Positions 18,641-29,282 are shown, counted from the stretch's first letter. The stretch: 64,000 nucleotides of DNA from Mesorhizobium sp. M1B.F.Ca.ET.045.04.1.1 (GCF_003952465.1 NZ_CP034448.1:7541001-7605000); one strand, 5' to 3'. A program made the numbers and translations. Notes: a model not told the origin generated them from the letters alone.

Positions 18641-19369
18641 ATGGCACAGAACATCTATGATAACCCCGACTTCTTTTCGGGTTACAGCCAGTTGCCGCGC
18701 CAAGTTCATGGACTTGATGGCGCACCCGAGTGGCCGGCGCTGTGCGCCATGTTCCCCGATATTGGTGGGAAGCGCGCGGTAGATCTCGGCTGTGGGCTGG
18801 GATGGGTTTCGCGTTGGCTACGCGAAAAGGGGGCACACTCAGCACTGGGGGTCGATCTCTCAGAAAACATGATCTCTCGCGCACGCGAACTCACACCAGA
18901 CGCGGCGATCGACTATCGAATAGGGGACCTTGAGACTCTCGATCTGCCCGAAGCGGCTTTCGATTTTGCTTTTAGCTCGCTGGCCTTCCATTATATCCGC
19001 GACTTCGATCGGCTCGTGCGGGTGGTTCACCGAGCTCTCACCCCCGGGAGCTTTTTCGTTTTCTCGATCGAGCACCCAATCTTCATGGCTGCAACTGATC
19101 CCCATTGGATCGAGGACGAAAACGGGCAAAAGATATGGCCTGTGAATCGCTATGCTGTTGAAGGAGAGCGCCGTACCGACTGGTTTGCCAAAGGTGTGGT
19201 GAAATACCACCGTCGGATCGGCACCACGCTAAATGCGCTAGCGCGGGCCGGATTTGTTATTCAAGCCGTCGATGAGTTCGCCCCGACTATAGAACAGATC
19301 AAGCAAGTGCCCACACTAGAGGAAGAACTCGAACGGCCGATGATGCTCCTCGTTTCGTCGAGGCGCTAA
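18641..19369 (+). CDS. Class I SAM-dependent methyltransferase
   Basis: The 242-aa product has the class I methyltransferase motif I VDLGCGLGW (residues 48-56), an acidic motif II end (GVDLSENM) and motif IV-like FAFSSLAFHYI with a UbiE/methyltransferase-11 layout. The substrate cannot be predicted. The gene stands alone; about 270 bases upstream contain no gene. Confidence 0.88.
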   Translation: MAQNIYDNPDFFSGYSQLPRQVHGLDGAPEWPALCAMFPDIGGKRAVDLGCGLGWVSRWLREKGAHSALGVDLSENMISRARELTPDAAIDYRIGDLETLDLPEAAFDFAFSSLAFHYIRDFDRLVRVVHRALTPGSFFVFSIEHPIFMAATDPHWIEDENGQKIWPVNRYAVEGERRTDWFAKGVVKYHRRIGTTLNALARAGFVIQAVDEFAPTIEQIKQVPTLEEELERPMMLLVSSRR

Positions 19370-19552
19370 AGTGCCGAGATCGTCATTTCTGTCGAGAGCC
19401 GGCCCGTCGCTTTGCTGACTCGCTGTCGTGCGCTTTCAGTGGCAAGCCAAATTTAGCGCTGGCCAGCAGGATCAAAGCGCCAACGAGTTCTGTAGTGATC
19501 ACTTCAACGCCGCAGCCGGCGTGGCGCTGCACTCATTCGCGGGGCAAACCAG

Positions 19553-19570
19553 CAAGTTTCGAGAAACTTG
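19553..19570. promoter_or_regulatory. Perfect 18-bp palindrome, candidate operator
   Basis: CAAGTTTCGAGAAACTTG is a perfect inverted repeat 82 bases upstream of the antitoxin start and 27 bases upstream of its -35 box. It is a plausible site for autoregulation by the HTH antitoxin. Confidence 0.5.
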
Positions 19571-19597
19571 ATTGCGACCATCATTGATCACCCCAGG

Positions 19598-19626
19598 TTG
19601 ACGTTGGTCGAACACCTGCATATATT
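19598..19626 (+). promoter_or_regulatory. Sigma-70-type promoter of the RES toxin-antitoxin pair
   Basis: TTGACG at 19598-19603 and TATATT at 19621-19626 are separated by exactly 17 bases, 26 bases before the antitoxin ATG. This is the best match to the -35/-10 consensus that I noticed in the window. Confidence 0.65.
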
Positions 19627-19651
19627 CCCTAGGTCAACCAAAGAGATAATT

Positions 19652-20257
19652 ATGGCCCGCACGGCGCCAAACACGGGTGCTCGAAAGTCCGATACCCTGC
19701 AGGCCGCCTTTCTTCGGCGTGCCATGTCAGCGCTTGAGCGCATGACAGCAAACGCGTCGCGAAAGACCCTCTCCGAAGCACTCGCCGCTCCGACCGACGC
19801 CGGATCGCTCGCGCGTCTTCTGAGCCAATTGGATGTTGTCGGATCGGCGGTCATGGAACTCGATCCGCTCGTTCCAGCCCTTGCCAGGAATATCGAACAT
19901 CGCAAGCTTTTGATCGAGCGCGCGGGTGGCACCGTGTCCGCCGAAGACGCTGGACGCCTGCTAGGCATCTCACGGCAGGCTGTCGACAAGCGTCGGCGGG
20001 CGGAGGCTTTGCTCGCCATCCGGGAGGGAAGCGATTGGCGTTATCCGACGTGCCAATTCGATAAGACGGATGTGGCTGCCGGCATTGCAGACGTGGTGCG
20101 GGCCTATGCTTCGTCTGGGCCGTGGGTGGCGCTGGACTTCCTACTCGCGCCCGATTCTGCCCTTGAAGGACACTCTCCAATCGAGGCTTTGAAGGCTGGC
20201 AATCGGGAAGCAGTCCGGCGTCTGCTGCGGGGCGAGGCGCAGGACGGCTTTGCATGA
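19652..20257 (+). CDS. Antitoxin of a RES-domain toxin-antitoxin pair
   Basis: The start is placed at the ATG at 19652 (AAAGAGA upstream, promoter at the right distance), 201 aa. A helix-turn-helix is visible in the middle (VSAEDAGRLLGISRQAVDKRRR). The C-terminal part (VALDFLLAPDSALEGHSPIEALKAG) matches the MbcA/ParS/Xre-type antitoxin C-terminal region that blocks RES toxins. It overlaps the toxin gene by ATGA, the usual antitoxin-first order. It probably represses its own promoter through the upstream palindrome. Confidence 0.82.
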   Translation: MARTAPNTGARKSDTLQAAFLRRAMSALERMTANASRKTLSEALAAPTDAGSLARLLSQLDVVGSAVMELDPLVPALARNIEHRKLLIERAGGTVSAEDAGRLLGISRQAVDKRRRAEALLAIREGSDWRYPTCQFDKTDVAAGIADVVRAYASSGPWVALDFLLAPDSALEGHSPIEALKAGNREAVRRLLRGEAQDGFA

Positions 20258-20898
20258 AGTCTCGAAAACGGACCGCACGGCGCGGCCCATCCGGTGTGGC
20301 GCCTCCACCCCCTGATTGGCTCGCAGGAATTTCGCTACCGATCGAGGAAATAAAGGCGGGACAGATCCTCCACCGTGTTCACCGATCGTCATTCGATCCG
20401 ATCTTCTTCGGTCCTGGTCCAAATGTGCCGCCAACAAGCCGCTTCGACAGTGCAAGCGGCCGCTTCGGCGTTCTCTATTGCGCGCTGACTCTTCGTGGTG
20501 CGCTGGCCAAAACACTCTTGCGAAACCCGCAACGCCTCATGGTTGCTTCGACGGATATCGTAAGCCGATCCGCGACGAGTCTCGTCTCCGTTCGGCCGTT
20601 GCGTATCGTGCGCCTCCATGGCACAGGTCTTCAAATGGTGGGCACAGACAACGCAATCTCGACCGGCCCGTACGAGCCCTGCGGTCTCTGGTCCGACGCG
20701 CTGTGGGATCACAAGGATCAGCCAGACGGACTGGCTTACCAGTCGCGGCACGACTCCAGTGAAATCTGCCTTTCGCTATTCCAGCGAGCGAACGTGCGAT
20801 TTTCCGCCCGGGAAACCCTTCCCTTGTCGCAAATCCTGAGGACAGTGGCGGACGTTCTTGATATCTTCGGAAAGTCGGTCTCCGAGCCACCAGAATAG
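20254..20898 (+). CDS. RES-domain toxin, possibly inactive
   Basis: The 214-aa product is a RES-domain protein; active members degrade or modify NAD+. The N-terminal Arg (LHRVH), the SGRFGVLYCAL strand and the DSSEICLSLFQR region are present. However, the segment where the catalytic Glu normally lies (family pattern close to AFAETxLR) reads GALAKTLLR here, so the Glu is replaced by Lys. If the alignment is right, the enzyme may be inactive or altered. Translation is coupled to the antitoxin. Confidence 0.78.
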   Translation: MKSRKRTARRGPSGVAPPPPDWLAGISLPIEEIKAGQILHRVHRSSFDPIFFGPGPNVPPTSRFDSASGRFGVLYCALTLRGALAKTLLRNPQRLMVASTDIVSRSATSLVSVRPLRIVRLHGTGLQMVGTDNAISTGPYEPCGLWSDALWDHKDQPDGLAYQSRHDSSEICLSLFQRANVRFSARETLPLSQILRTVADVLDIFGKSVSEPPE

Positions 20899-21323
20899 AC
20901 CAATCGCCTATTCGGTGCGTGCTCTCGCAAGACGGGGACCTCAATCCCAACATTGAGAGCAACGGCAACCGGCCTTCTTCGCGTCTTCCCGCTCATCCTG
21001 CTCGCCCGACCCCTTCCTTGTGGCGCCGATTTCGCCGCCACCAACGTCGAATCCGCGAAACGAAACTAAAGCCGACCAGGACGCTAGAGGCCATGTACGA
21101 CGGCTGCGGCAAGCAGTTGGGCGCTACGCGGCAATTGCTCATCTTGAGCTTCACCTCTTTCTTAGCGGGAGAACAACTTCACCGCTGGCGCCGCTGCTCC
21201 CATCCCCTTTTGTTTAGGAATATCTCAAAAATGGAACTTCCTTGCCTGCTTGGAGTGATGCAGGTCCCGTAGTATGCCGGCGCTACTTAGAGGTAGCATC
21301 CTGCTTTTTGATTGAGGGACCTC
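20899..21323. other. Intergenic region, nothing recognised
   Basis: About 420 bases between the RES gene and the outer membrane protein gene. No gene with a credible start or domain is visible. The promoter of the downstream gene should be here. Confidence 0.4.
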
Positions 21324-21998
21324 ATGCTTCGTACCAAGACACTCATTCCATTCAGTTTCATTCTGCTGGTAACTTCGCCAAGTTGGGCGGCCGACGTGGT
21401 CCAGCCGCCTCCGGCTCCGACTTGGACGATCGGGATCGAGGGAAGCCCGGAGTTCTACGCGATCAACAACGGCAGCAATACAGCACGGTCGCTCGCCGAC
21501 AGCTATTTCAAATTCAGCGTGTCGCACACATTCGACAACAACTTCATTGGTGGATTGTCTTTCCAGCCAACCTTCAAGACGGGAGGCAAGAGTCAATATT
21601 ACAGTGAAGCAACCGTCGGATACAAATTCAAGCTGACGGATAGCTTTACCCTCACTCCGAGCCTTGGGCTTGGCTACACTTGGCACGACACCGGCATCAT
21701 CAAGGGCGCCGACAGCAATGCTGAAATCCCGTACTATGCCCTGTATCTGGCCGGAGACTGGAAGCTGTCCAAGACCTGGACCTGGAATGTTTTCAACGTG
21801 CGATACAGGAACGCGTTTGAGGCTACCTGGGAGACCCCGAAAGTAGCCACGGGCCTAAGCTACAATATTGACAGTTTCAATACAGTATATGCGAGCGTTG
21901 GCTATTCTTGGAAGAAGTTGGACACGACAAAGTCTCCTTATAACGATTTGTCTGCTGACAAGTTCAATATCGCGATCGGGTACAAGCATTCGCTGTAA
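21324..21998 (+). CDS. Outer membrane beta-barrel-like protein
   Basis: Starting at the ATG at 21324 (GAGGGA 5 bases upstream) the 224-aa product has a signal peptide ending SWA-AD. The mature part consists of alternating polar/aromatic strands typical of a small beta-barrel (SYFKFSVSHTF, ATVGYKFKL, LGLGYTWH, YASVGYSWKKL) and ends FNIAIGYKHSL without a C-terminal Phe. A porin-like or Omp25-type protein is likely; specificity is unknown. Confidence 0.75.
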   Translation: MLRTKTLIPFSFILLVTSPSWAADVVQPPPAPTWTIGIEGSPEFYAINNGSNTARSLADSYFKFSVSHTFDNNFIGGLSFQPTFKTGGKSQYYSEATVGYKFKLTDSFTLTPSLGLGYTWHDTGIIKGADSNAEIPYYALYLAGDWKLSKTWTWNVFNVRYRNAFEATWETPKVATGLSYNIDSFNTVYASVGYSWKKLDTTKSPYNDLSADKFNIAIGYKHSL

Positions 21999-22240
21999 GA
22001 TCGGCCGAACGTCCGTTCGGTATCGGTAGGACTTAGAAGGAGCGGGATGGCTTTGCCTGCCTTCCGCTCCAGCCGATGGCCCGCGATTGTTTTCAGTGCA
22101 CAATTCCACTTAAACGACGGGTGGGGTTCCGCCGCATGCGAATCGACGGAGACGGACTGCTGGTCAAGAGAAACGCGGCCTTGTCTACTTTGGCTATTTG
22201 AAACCAGACGGGGCTTCGCTGACAATCCCGGTGGCGGCGG

Positions 22241-22816
22241 TTATTCGCCAGCGGATATGGTGGCGAAAGCCGCGGTCGGCGCAACAAGGACAAAATCAAA
22301 CACGGGTTGAGGCCAACCGAGTGGCACGGCCGGCAACGCAACCCGGGCCGTTGTTGCTGCCTCGGCATAGGCGGCGAGAATTGATGGCGGGAGGCCAAGC
22401 GCCTCTTCAACAATGGCTTCCGGCGACCCGTTCAACAATCCAAACAGCATTGCGGCCCGCCGAGAGTGGCGCAACGCTGCAGCCATTTTGCCCTCACGTA
22501 TCTTCACGCCTGCTGCCGACAAAAGGATCAATGCCTTAAAGAACGCCCGAGAAGGGCTGCCTTGCTCCGCAACTTGCCAAAGGCTTTCCCACGCCTCATG
22601 CGCTTCCCAGTAATACCCGTAGTTGAAGAGATCGAGACCCCAGAGAAATGGATCTGAGCCAACCGCGGTATCTGTGGAGACCCGCATCGGCTCGATCAGA
22701 TAGCTATGTCCAGCGGGATCGCGGATGGGATGCGGCTGATTGCCAGGCAAGTACGCGTAGGCTGGAAAGCTCTTTTCGGGCAGGTGCCGAGGACGCGAAT
22801 TCGAAACAATGGCCAT
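22241..22816 (-). CDS. DUF309 domain-containing protein
   Basis: The 191-aa version starting at the ATG at 22816 begins just before the conserved family N-terminus (RPRHLPEKSFPAYAYLPG, PHPIRDPAGHSY). The helical DUF309 core follows (DLFNYGYYWEAHEAWESLW, ALILLSAAGVKIREG). Starts further upstream (22843 or 22954) are open but add no conserved residues, and none has a good Shine-Dalgarno sequence. Biochemical function is unknown. It stands alone downstream of groEL. Confidence 0.8.
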   Translation of the reverse strand: MAIVSNSRPRHLPEKSFPAYAYLPGNQPHPIRDPAGHSYLIEPMRVSTDTAVGSDPFLWGLDLFNYGYYWEAHEAWESLWQVAEQGSPSRAFFKALILLSAAGVKIREGKMAAALRHSRRAAMLFGLLNGSPEAIVEEALGLPPSILAAYAEAATTARVALPAVPLGWPQPVFDFVLVAPTAAFATISAGE

Positions 22817-23178
22817 GAAGCATGGTAGCACATTGATCGGCATGACGAGGATACACTGCTCGCCGATTGGCGACGATACGCGAAGACGGCCGAGCCGCGG
22901 GGTCGAGCAGCCTCTCAGCCTCGGATATACGGTGCTGAAGCCAAGCGTAGTCAAGGCTTACAGTTTTTTGCACGGCAATCCAGCGTCCGGTGAGGGACAG
23001 TTTGATGCTCCAGGTTTATCGGCCAGCAAAGATCATTGCTTGCTGATCGTCCGTTGCAAGATCTCTGGTCACGATGCGGGATTGGGCAAGACCCGAGATA
23101 TGGTCCCGAGCGCCGCCAGCAAAGGCATGGCAAGCGATGGCCGCCAGCGAGGCAAAAATGCGCCCATCGACTAACGCA

Positions 23179-23204
23179 AAAGGGCGGCATTGCTGCCGCC
23201 CTTT
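23179..23204 (-). terminator. Terminator of groESL
   Basis: An 11-bp perfect stem (AAAGGGCGGCA/TGCCGCCCTTT) with a 4-base loop lies 22 bases after the groEL stop. On the minus strand it is followed by TTTTGCG. Confidence 0.75.
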
Positions 23205-23225
23205 AGAAGATAATCGGGGGTGCCG

Positions 23226-24881
<1,656 letters not shown>

Positions 24882-24943
24882 GGTTAGCTCCTGACAGGGG
24901 CTCGGGAAGAGCCCGGAAATTCAGTTGATGGAGAGGTCGATGA

Positions 24944-25240
24944 TCAGCCGATGATGCCCATGATGTCGGATTCCTTCATGATCAGAAGGTCTTCGCCATT
25001 GAGCTTGACTTCGGTGCCCGACCACTTGCCGAACAGGATGCGGTCGCCGGCCTTGACGTCCAGCGGCACGAGCTTGCCGCTCTCGTCGCGGGCGCCGGAG
25101 CCGACGGCGATGATCTCGCCTTCCTGCGGCTTTTCCTTCGCCGTATCGGGGATGATGATCCCGCCGGCGGTCTTGGATTCGGATTCGACCCGGCGAACGA
25201 CCACGCGGTCATGAAGCGGGCGGAACTTCGACTTTGCCAT
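24944..25240 (-). CDS. groES: 10-kDa co-chaperonin GroES
   Basis: The true start is the ATG at 25240, giving the conserved N-terminus MAKSKFRPLHDRVVVRR and 98 aa; a longer open frame extends into the CIRCE region and is not expected to be translated. The mobile loop (ESKTAGGIIIPDTAKEKPQEG) and the C-terminal DILGI-like end (ESDIMGIIG) are present. It is the first gene of groESL. Confidence 0.97.
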   Translation of the reverse strand: MAKSKFRPLHDRVVVRRVESESKTAGGIIIPDTAKEKPQEGEIIAVGSGARDESGKLVPLDVKAGDRILFGKWSGTEVKLNGEDLLIMKESDIMGIIG

Positions 25241-25302
25241 TTTTGCTTCCTCGAATGAGAACGGTGAGAACTGTTCCTCCATCCGGCGAGAGCCGGACTG
25301 GG

Positions 25303-25329
25303 TTAGCACTCACCTGAGGCGAGTGCTAA
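25303..25329. promoter_or_regulatory. CIRCE operator (HrcA binding site)
   Basis: TTAGCACTC, a 9-base spacer, then GAGTGCTAA is a perfect match to the CIRCE consensus. It lies 63 bases upstream of the groES ATG, next to the promoter. HrcA repression of groESL at normal temperature is expected. Confidence 0.96.
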
Positions 25330-25338
25330 CACGGCGTG

Positions 25339-25367
25339 TGAGTAGGCGGTTGGCAATTGCGAGTCAA
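25339..25367 (-). promoter_or_regulatory. Candidate promoter of groESL
   Basis: Reading the minus strand, TTGACT (25367-25362) and TACTCA (25344-25339) are 17 bases apart, just upstream of CIRCE. The -10 box is a weak match; the position relative to CIRCE is what supports it. Confidence 0.5.
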
Positions 25368-25842
25368 GACGGGAGGAACGGCGGAATTGGAGCTCGAGCA
25401 CCTGTGGACCTGATACGCTGGCGCGAATGCAGAGGTCGGTTGGAAGCAGTCATTTTAACGAGCGATATTGCACCTCTTGCTTCGAGCTATGGCGCTGGCC
25501 GGCTTGCCGCAATACACCGCCGTGCACGGCGGGAATGACGTCGGCACAGGCATTTCTGGTCCGGTGTCGGCCACCGGCGGCGACGGCAAGGCAAAGAAAA
25601 GCGCCACCAAGGACCGGGATCATGTCTTCGGAGGAGTGATCGGCATCCAGCCCGACATCATCAGTTGGCTCGTGCGGCAAGAAGGTAGTTCCCAACAGAT
25701 TCGGGCACGGACGGGCACGAGCCAGGGGACATACAACGCTCGACGAGAAAACTCCCGCGAGAGGCGGCGAGTGCCCCGGGGGTCGCAACCCTGAGCTCCC
25801 TCCTTAGATGAATTCTGCGCCGAAGGCCGGATCCGACCCAAA
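25368..25842. other. Intergenic region, nothing recognised
   Basis: About 470 bases between the groESL promoter and the ribbon-helix-helix gene. Open frames on both strands have no recognisable domain or good start. It marks the transition from the groESL block to the accessory region. Confidence 0.4.
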
Positions 25843-26010
25843 CTATCGGTCATCCTCCACGTCCGGCGCCTTCATACCGCGACGTTCTGCATATTCGATC
25901 AATGCAAGCTCGATGACAGCAGTGATCGAGCGACGTTCGGTCGTTGCAAGCTGTTGAGCCAGCGCCAGCACAGATGGATCAAAACGCGTCGTGAAAGGCT
26001 TTTTTGTCAT
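25843..26010 (-). CDS. Ribbon-helix-helix DNA-binding protein (CopG/Arc-like)
   Basis: The ATG at 26010 gives a 55-aa protein: MTKKPFTTRFDPSVLALAQQL, then a helix-turn-helix pair (TERRSITAVIELALIEYAERRG). This matches the short RHH fold (one beta strand, two helices). It is divergent from the gene at 26149, and the 138-base gap holds two symmetrical elements, so it probably regulates that region. A stand-alone antitoxin is possible but no toxin is adjacent. Confidence 0.75.
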   Translation of the reverse strand: MTKKPFTTRFDPSVLALAQQLATTERRSITAVIELALIEYAERRGMKAPDVEDDR

Positions 26011-26059
26011 TTTTGGCAGTGCGGCTTGAACTCGGCGTCGAAAAAGCACATAAGGATAA

Positions 26060-26078
26060 GCACGTGCAATGCACGTGC
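26060..26078. promoter_or_regulatory. Tandem palindromic site, candidate RHH operator
   Basis: Two identical palindromes GCACGTGC lie 11 bases apart centre to centre (one helical turn), between the divergent RHH gene and the gene at 26149. That spacing is typical of operators bound by two RHH dimers. Confidence 0.5.
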
Positions 26079-26083
26079 ATCGA

Positions 26084-26113
26084 CCGATCAGAGTGCGGGA
26101 ACACTCCGATCGG
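26084..26113. promoter_or_regulatory. Inverted repeat in the divergent promoter region
   Basis: CCGATCAGAGTG and CACTCCGATCGG form a 12-bp inverted repeat with one mismatch and a 6-base spacer, 35 bases upstream of the ATG at 26149. It could be an operator or a 5'-leader hairpin. Confidence 0.4.
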
Positions 26114-26148
26114 CCTAACCACTCTCAAGCTTTCGGGGAGCTCAGATC

Positions 26149-26790
26149 ATGGCTACTTCCAACCATACCACGACTTTGCCTTTCGTCACCCGCAGGAGGT
26201 TATTTGGAACGGCAATTGCAGTTGTGGGATTGCAACGAAACGCGTTTGCCCGCAACGATTTGAAGAAAGGCCAACCCGAAGATCCTGCGGTGGAGGTCTG
26301 GCGCAAATGGCACGCGGCCCATCAACAGACTGAACGGCTGTGCCGTCAGCAGCAGGGCCTGGAGCGAAAACTCGCCGAAACGGTTGGTTTTCCTTGCGCG
26401 ACCATCCGGCTGCGCGACGGCCGGAGTGTGACACTGCATTCCCTCAGCGCGATTGACGATGTGCTCGACCTTGGTCCGGAGGATGAGGCAACCCGCGCGA
26501 AGGCGGAAGGCGATTTTGCGGCTCATCAGGCGCGCTGGGATGCCGCCGACAGGGAAATTGGCTACTCGACGACGTTGCGTGCAGAACGCGACGCCGCCGA
26601 CCGGGTGGAGGACCTGCTTGAGGCGTTATCCAAAACTCCCGCCGTCTCCCTTGCCGGTGTGGCAGCGAAGCTTGAAGCTGCGCTTACGGAAGGAGAGGTC
26701 TATGAAGACGGTGCCGAATTTCCCTGGCCGCAGATACGATCGGCACTCGATGATGTTATCCGCATCGGCCAGCGGCTTGTTCCCGAGTAG
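26149..26790 (+). CDS. Hypothetical protein with Tat-like N-terminus
   Basis: The 213-aa product has an N-terminal RRRLFGTAIAVVGLQRNAFA segment resembling a weak twin-arginine signal. The rest is helical and charged, with probable coiled coils (WHAAHQQTERLCRQQQGLERKL and the region around residues 95-150). No catalytic motif is visible and no family is recognised. It is divergent from the RHH gene, whose product may control it. Confidence 0.6.
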   Translation: MATSNHTTTLPFVTRRRLFGTAIAVVGLQRNAFARNDLKKGQPEDPAVEVWRKWHAAHQQTERLCRQQQGLERKLAETVGFPCATIRLRDGRSVTLHSLSAIDDVLDLGPEDEATRAKAEGDFAAHQARWDAADREIGYSTTLRAERDAADRVEDLLEALSKTPAVSLAGVAAKLEAALTEGEVYEDGAEFPWPQIRSALDDVIRIGQRLVPE

Positions 26791-27050
26791 GCTCTGCCGC
26801 GAATGCTGGGGCGGCGGAAGGCTGTCGCCTGTGCAGTGCGCCTCGATCCCGAGTGCGCAGCCGAAGCGGACGCCATCAACATCCCCTGCAACAACGCAGA
26901 AGTCAGATGTACTGTGAGGACGCAGATTTCTGGAAGCAAGCAGTCCGTGTGCGGCTTCGTTACAATCTCGAGCCCAGAGTGTCGGCAATAGGCGAAGCTA
27001 GCCGCATTGTCCGGTTCTAGGTTGAGAAAGCGTGGGAAGGAAGGCGTCGA

Positions 27051-27968
27051 TCACGACGCCTTCCTGTTGCCAATGCGCTTAACCGGGATACCGAGGCCGC
27101 GTGCCTTGTCGACAAGGTTCTCGGTGATGCCGGTACCCGGGCAGGCGATGACGCCGATCGGCATTGTGTCGAGCAGGGCGTCGTTGCGCTTGAAAGGAGC
27201 GGCCTTGCGATGCGCCTTCCAGTCAGGCCTGAAGGCCACTTGGGTCACGCCGCGGGAATCGGCCCATTTGGCTGCGATGAGTTCCGCGCCCGAGGGCGTA
27301 CCGCCATGCAGCAGGATCATGTCCGGGTATTTTTCGTGCGTCTGATCGAGCACCTGCCAGATGGCGTCATAGTCCTGATAGTCGCCGCCGGTGAAGGCGA
27401 TGCGGGTTCCGGCCGGGCAATGGGTTTCGATCTCGGAGCGGCGCTTGGCTGAGATGAAGTTGCGGCTGTCAATCACGGCGGCGGTGAGTGCCCGGTGTGA
27501 GACTTTGGAACCTGTCCGAGGCAGCCACGCGGAGCCGGTTTCGACACGGTAATGTTCGGCGGCGACGTCGCGCATCGCCTCGAAGGCGTTGCGGGTTTCG
27601 GTGAGCGAGAAGCCTTCGGCCACTAGCCTTTCCAGTTCGACGCTTTTGACCTCGGAGCCATCCTGTTCGGCAAGCGCGGAGCGTTGACGGCCTTCATTGT
27701 CGTCGAGGCGCTTTTGCGTGTGCGAGAGGCGGCGATGGAAGATGTTGACGACGGACCAGAGCACTTCTTCGGCTTCGTCTTCGAGGCGGGTTCCGCAGAA
27801 CATCGACTGGATCGCCTCGACCACGGTCGCAACGCTGCCTTCAACGGCTTCAGCATCGGGAAGGGGACGGAAATCGGGTTCGTCGGAGTTGGGACGGACG
27901 CTGTAGATCGCGAGTTCGTCGAGAAGGGCGGCGGTCGGGCTGGAGGTGGGTGCAAAGTGCTGCGACAT
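27051..27968 (-). CDS. DUF2493 (SLOG-type) domain protein
   Basis: The ATG at 27968 (GAGGA 7-8 bases upstream) gives 305 aa. The C-terminal third is a DUF2493/YspA-like SLOG domain: RIAFTGGDYQDY, LLHGGTPSGAE, GVIACPGTGITENLV. SLOG domains bind nucleotide-derived ligands. The N-terminal half is helical. The gene belongs to the common rhizobial plasmid/ICE set and follows the Toprim gene on the same strand. A GGAAGGCGTC/GACGCCTTCC hairpin (27039-27064) overlaps its stop codon. Confidence 0.85.
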   Translation of the reverse strand: MSQHFAPTSSPTAALLDELAIYSVRPNSDEPDFRPLPDAEAVEGSVATVVEAIQSMFCGTRLEDEAEEVLWSVVNIFHRRLSHTQKRLDDNEGRQRSALAEQDGSEVKSVELERLVAEGFSLTETRNAFEAMRDVAAEHYRVETGSAWLPRTGSKVSHRALTAAVIDSRNFISAKRRSEIETHCPAGTRIAFTGGDYQDYDAIWQVLDQTHEKYPDMILLHGGTPSGAELIAAKWADSRGVTQVAFRPDWKAHRKAAPFKRNDALLDTMPIGVIACPGTGITENLVDKARGLGIPVKRIGNRKAS

Positions 27969-28256
27969 GGTTCGGTCCTCTTGACTTGTGGCCTGCTCGG
28001 CCCGGGATGAGGCGATATCAACCCTGCGGAGACCGGCACGCACCCGAAGGGCCGCAGCGCAGCGAAGGGCGCGGTCACGGAAAAAATTGTTGCGCGAGGA
28101 GCCGGCTCGGCCGGCGGGGAATTTTTTCAGGTGACGGCGTTGCGGGGTGGTCGAGGGCGCCACTGCGCCCGACCCGGAGGGTATATCGCGAACTCATCCG
28201 GGTCGTGCGAGCCCCACAGGTCTTGGCCGAGCGGTTCTTGCTGCGCTGCTCCTGTT

Positions 28257-29282
28257 TCAGGTCTTCGCCTGTTCAACCTCACGGGCTTTCTCGATATCGC
28301 TCTGCAGCCGGGCGCGAAGAGCGATGTCACCATCCTCGCGAAGATCATCGTTGAAGTCGTTGCGCACCGGCGTCAGGTCGAAAACAGCGATCCCAAGTTC
28401 TTCGGCGCGCTGACGCAGCAGCTGCGCGGCCGATGCGCCGGCGTCATCATTATCACGGGCTATCCAGAGACGTTTGATATGTTGCGGCGGAATGAACTGC
28501 CCGAGATGGTTTGCCGTCAAACAGGCAGCGAGGTCCAAGAATGGAAATACGGTGCCGATGGAAAGCACCGTCTCCAAGCCTTCCCCGGCAATAAGATCGT
28601 CGGAACCGGAACCGTGTTGAAACCGCACCGCGTTTCCGGCCAGGTTGCCGATCACGCGCTTGGGCTCCGTGATCGACGCGACGCACGATCGTGAAGGGTC
28701 CAGCCATGTTCGATTGCAACCGGTGACGTTGCCCGCATTGTCGGTAATCGCGGCAAGCAGAGCGGGGAGTTGGCGCCGCTGGCCGGTTTCGTCGCGGAAA
28801 TAGACGCCGTGATGGTAACGAAGCGCCGGCCCGAAACGGGTGATGCCGCGATTGCGCAAATAGCGCTCCGCGAGCGTGGCCTGGATGGGCCGCCCGATGG
28901 CGAGCAATCGTCGAGCGGTGGCCGAACGGTCCGGGTTCGTGGTGCCGCCGTTTTGCTCGACGGTGTTTTGAATGGACCGCAGGCCAGGCTGGCCGAGAAA
29001 ACGACGAGCCTCGGAGAAGACGGCTTGCCATGTTGGGGAGGGCAATTGCTCCGCGATGATGTCGAGCAGATCGCCATGCTCTGCGCTAGCGTGATCCACC
29101 CATTTTCCGGGTTTGCGTCCGGCCGATTGTTTCAGACGCACGGCCAGGCTTCTCCCGGGATCGCCGTGCTTGTTGCCGACGATCCAGTAATTGCCGACTT
29201 TTCGACCGGCAGGGAGCCATGAACGGCAAAACGCTTCCGCCTGTTCGGCAAGGGCTCTTGAGATCTCGGAGGCGTTGTTCAT
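28257..29282 (-). CDS. Toprim-domain protein (primase-like)
   Basis: The ATG at 29282 overlaps the stop of the helicase-methylase gene as TGATG, so the two are coupled; 341 aa. The N-terminal half resembles the region before Toprim in plasmid primase-like proteins (GKWVDHASAEHGDLLDII). The Toprim signature is visible as IAGEGLETVLSI and RLWIARDNDDAGASAAQLL. The role is probably in element DNA replication or transfer priming; no helicase domain is present. Confidence 0.85.
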   Translation of the reverse strand: MNNASEISRALAEQAEAFCRSWLPAGRKVGNYWIVGNKHGDPGRSLAVRLKQSAGRKPGKWVDHASAEHGDLLDIIAEQLPSPTWQAVFSEARRFLGQPGLRSIQNTVEQNGGTTNPDRSATARRLLAIGRPIQATLAERYLRNRGITRFGPALRYHHGVYFRDETGQRRQLPALLAAITDNAGNVTGCNRTWLDPSRSCVASITEPKRVIGNLAGNAVRFQHGSGSDDLIAGEGLETVLSIGTVFPFLDLAACLTANHLGQFIPPQHIKRLWIARDNDDAGASAAQLLRQRAEELGIAVFDLTPVRNDFNDDLREDGDIALRARLQSDIEKAREVEQAKT

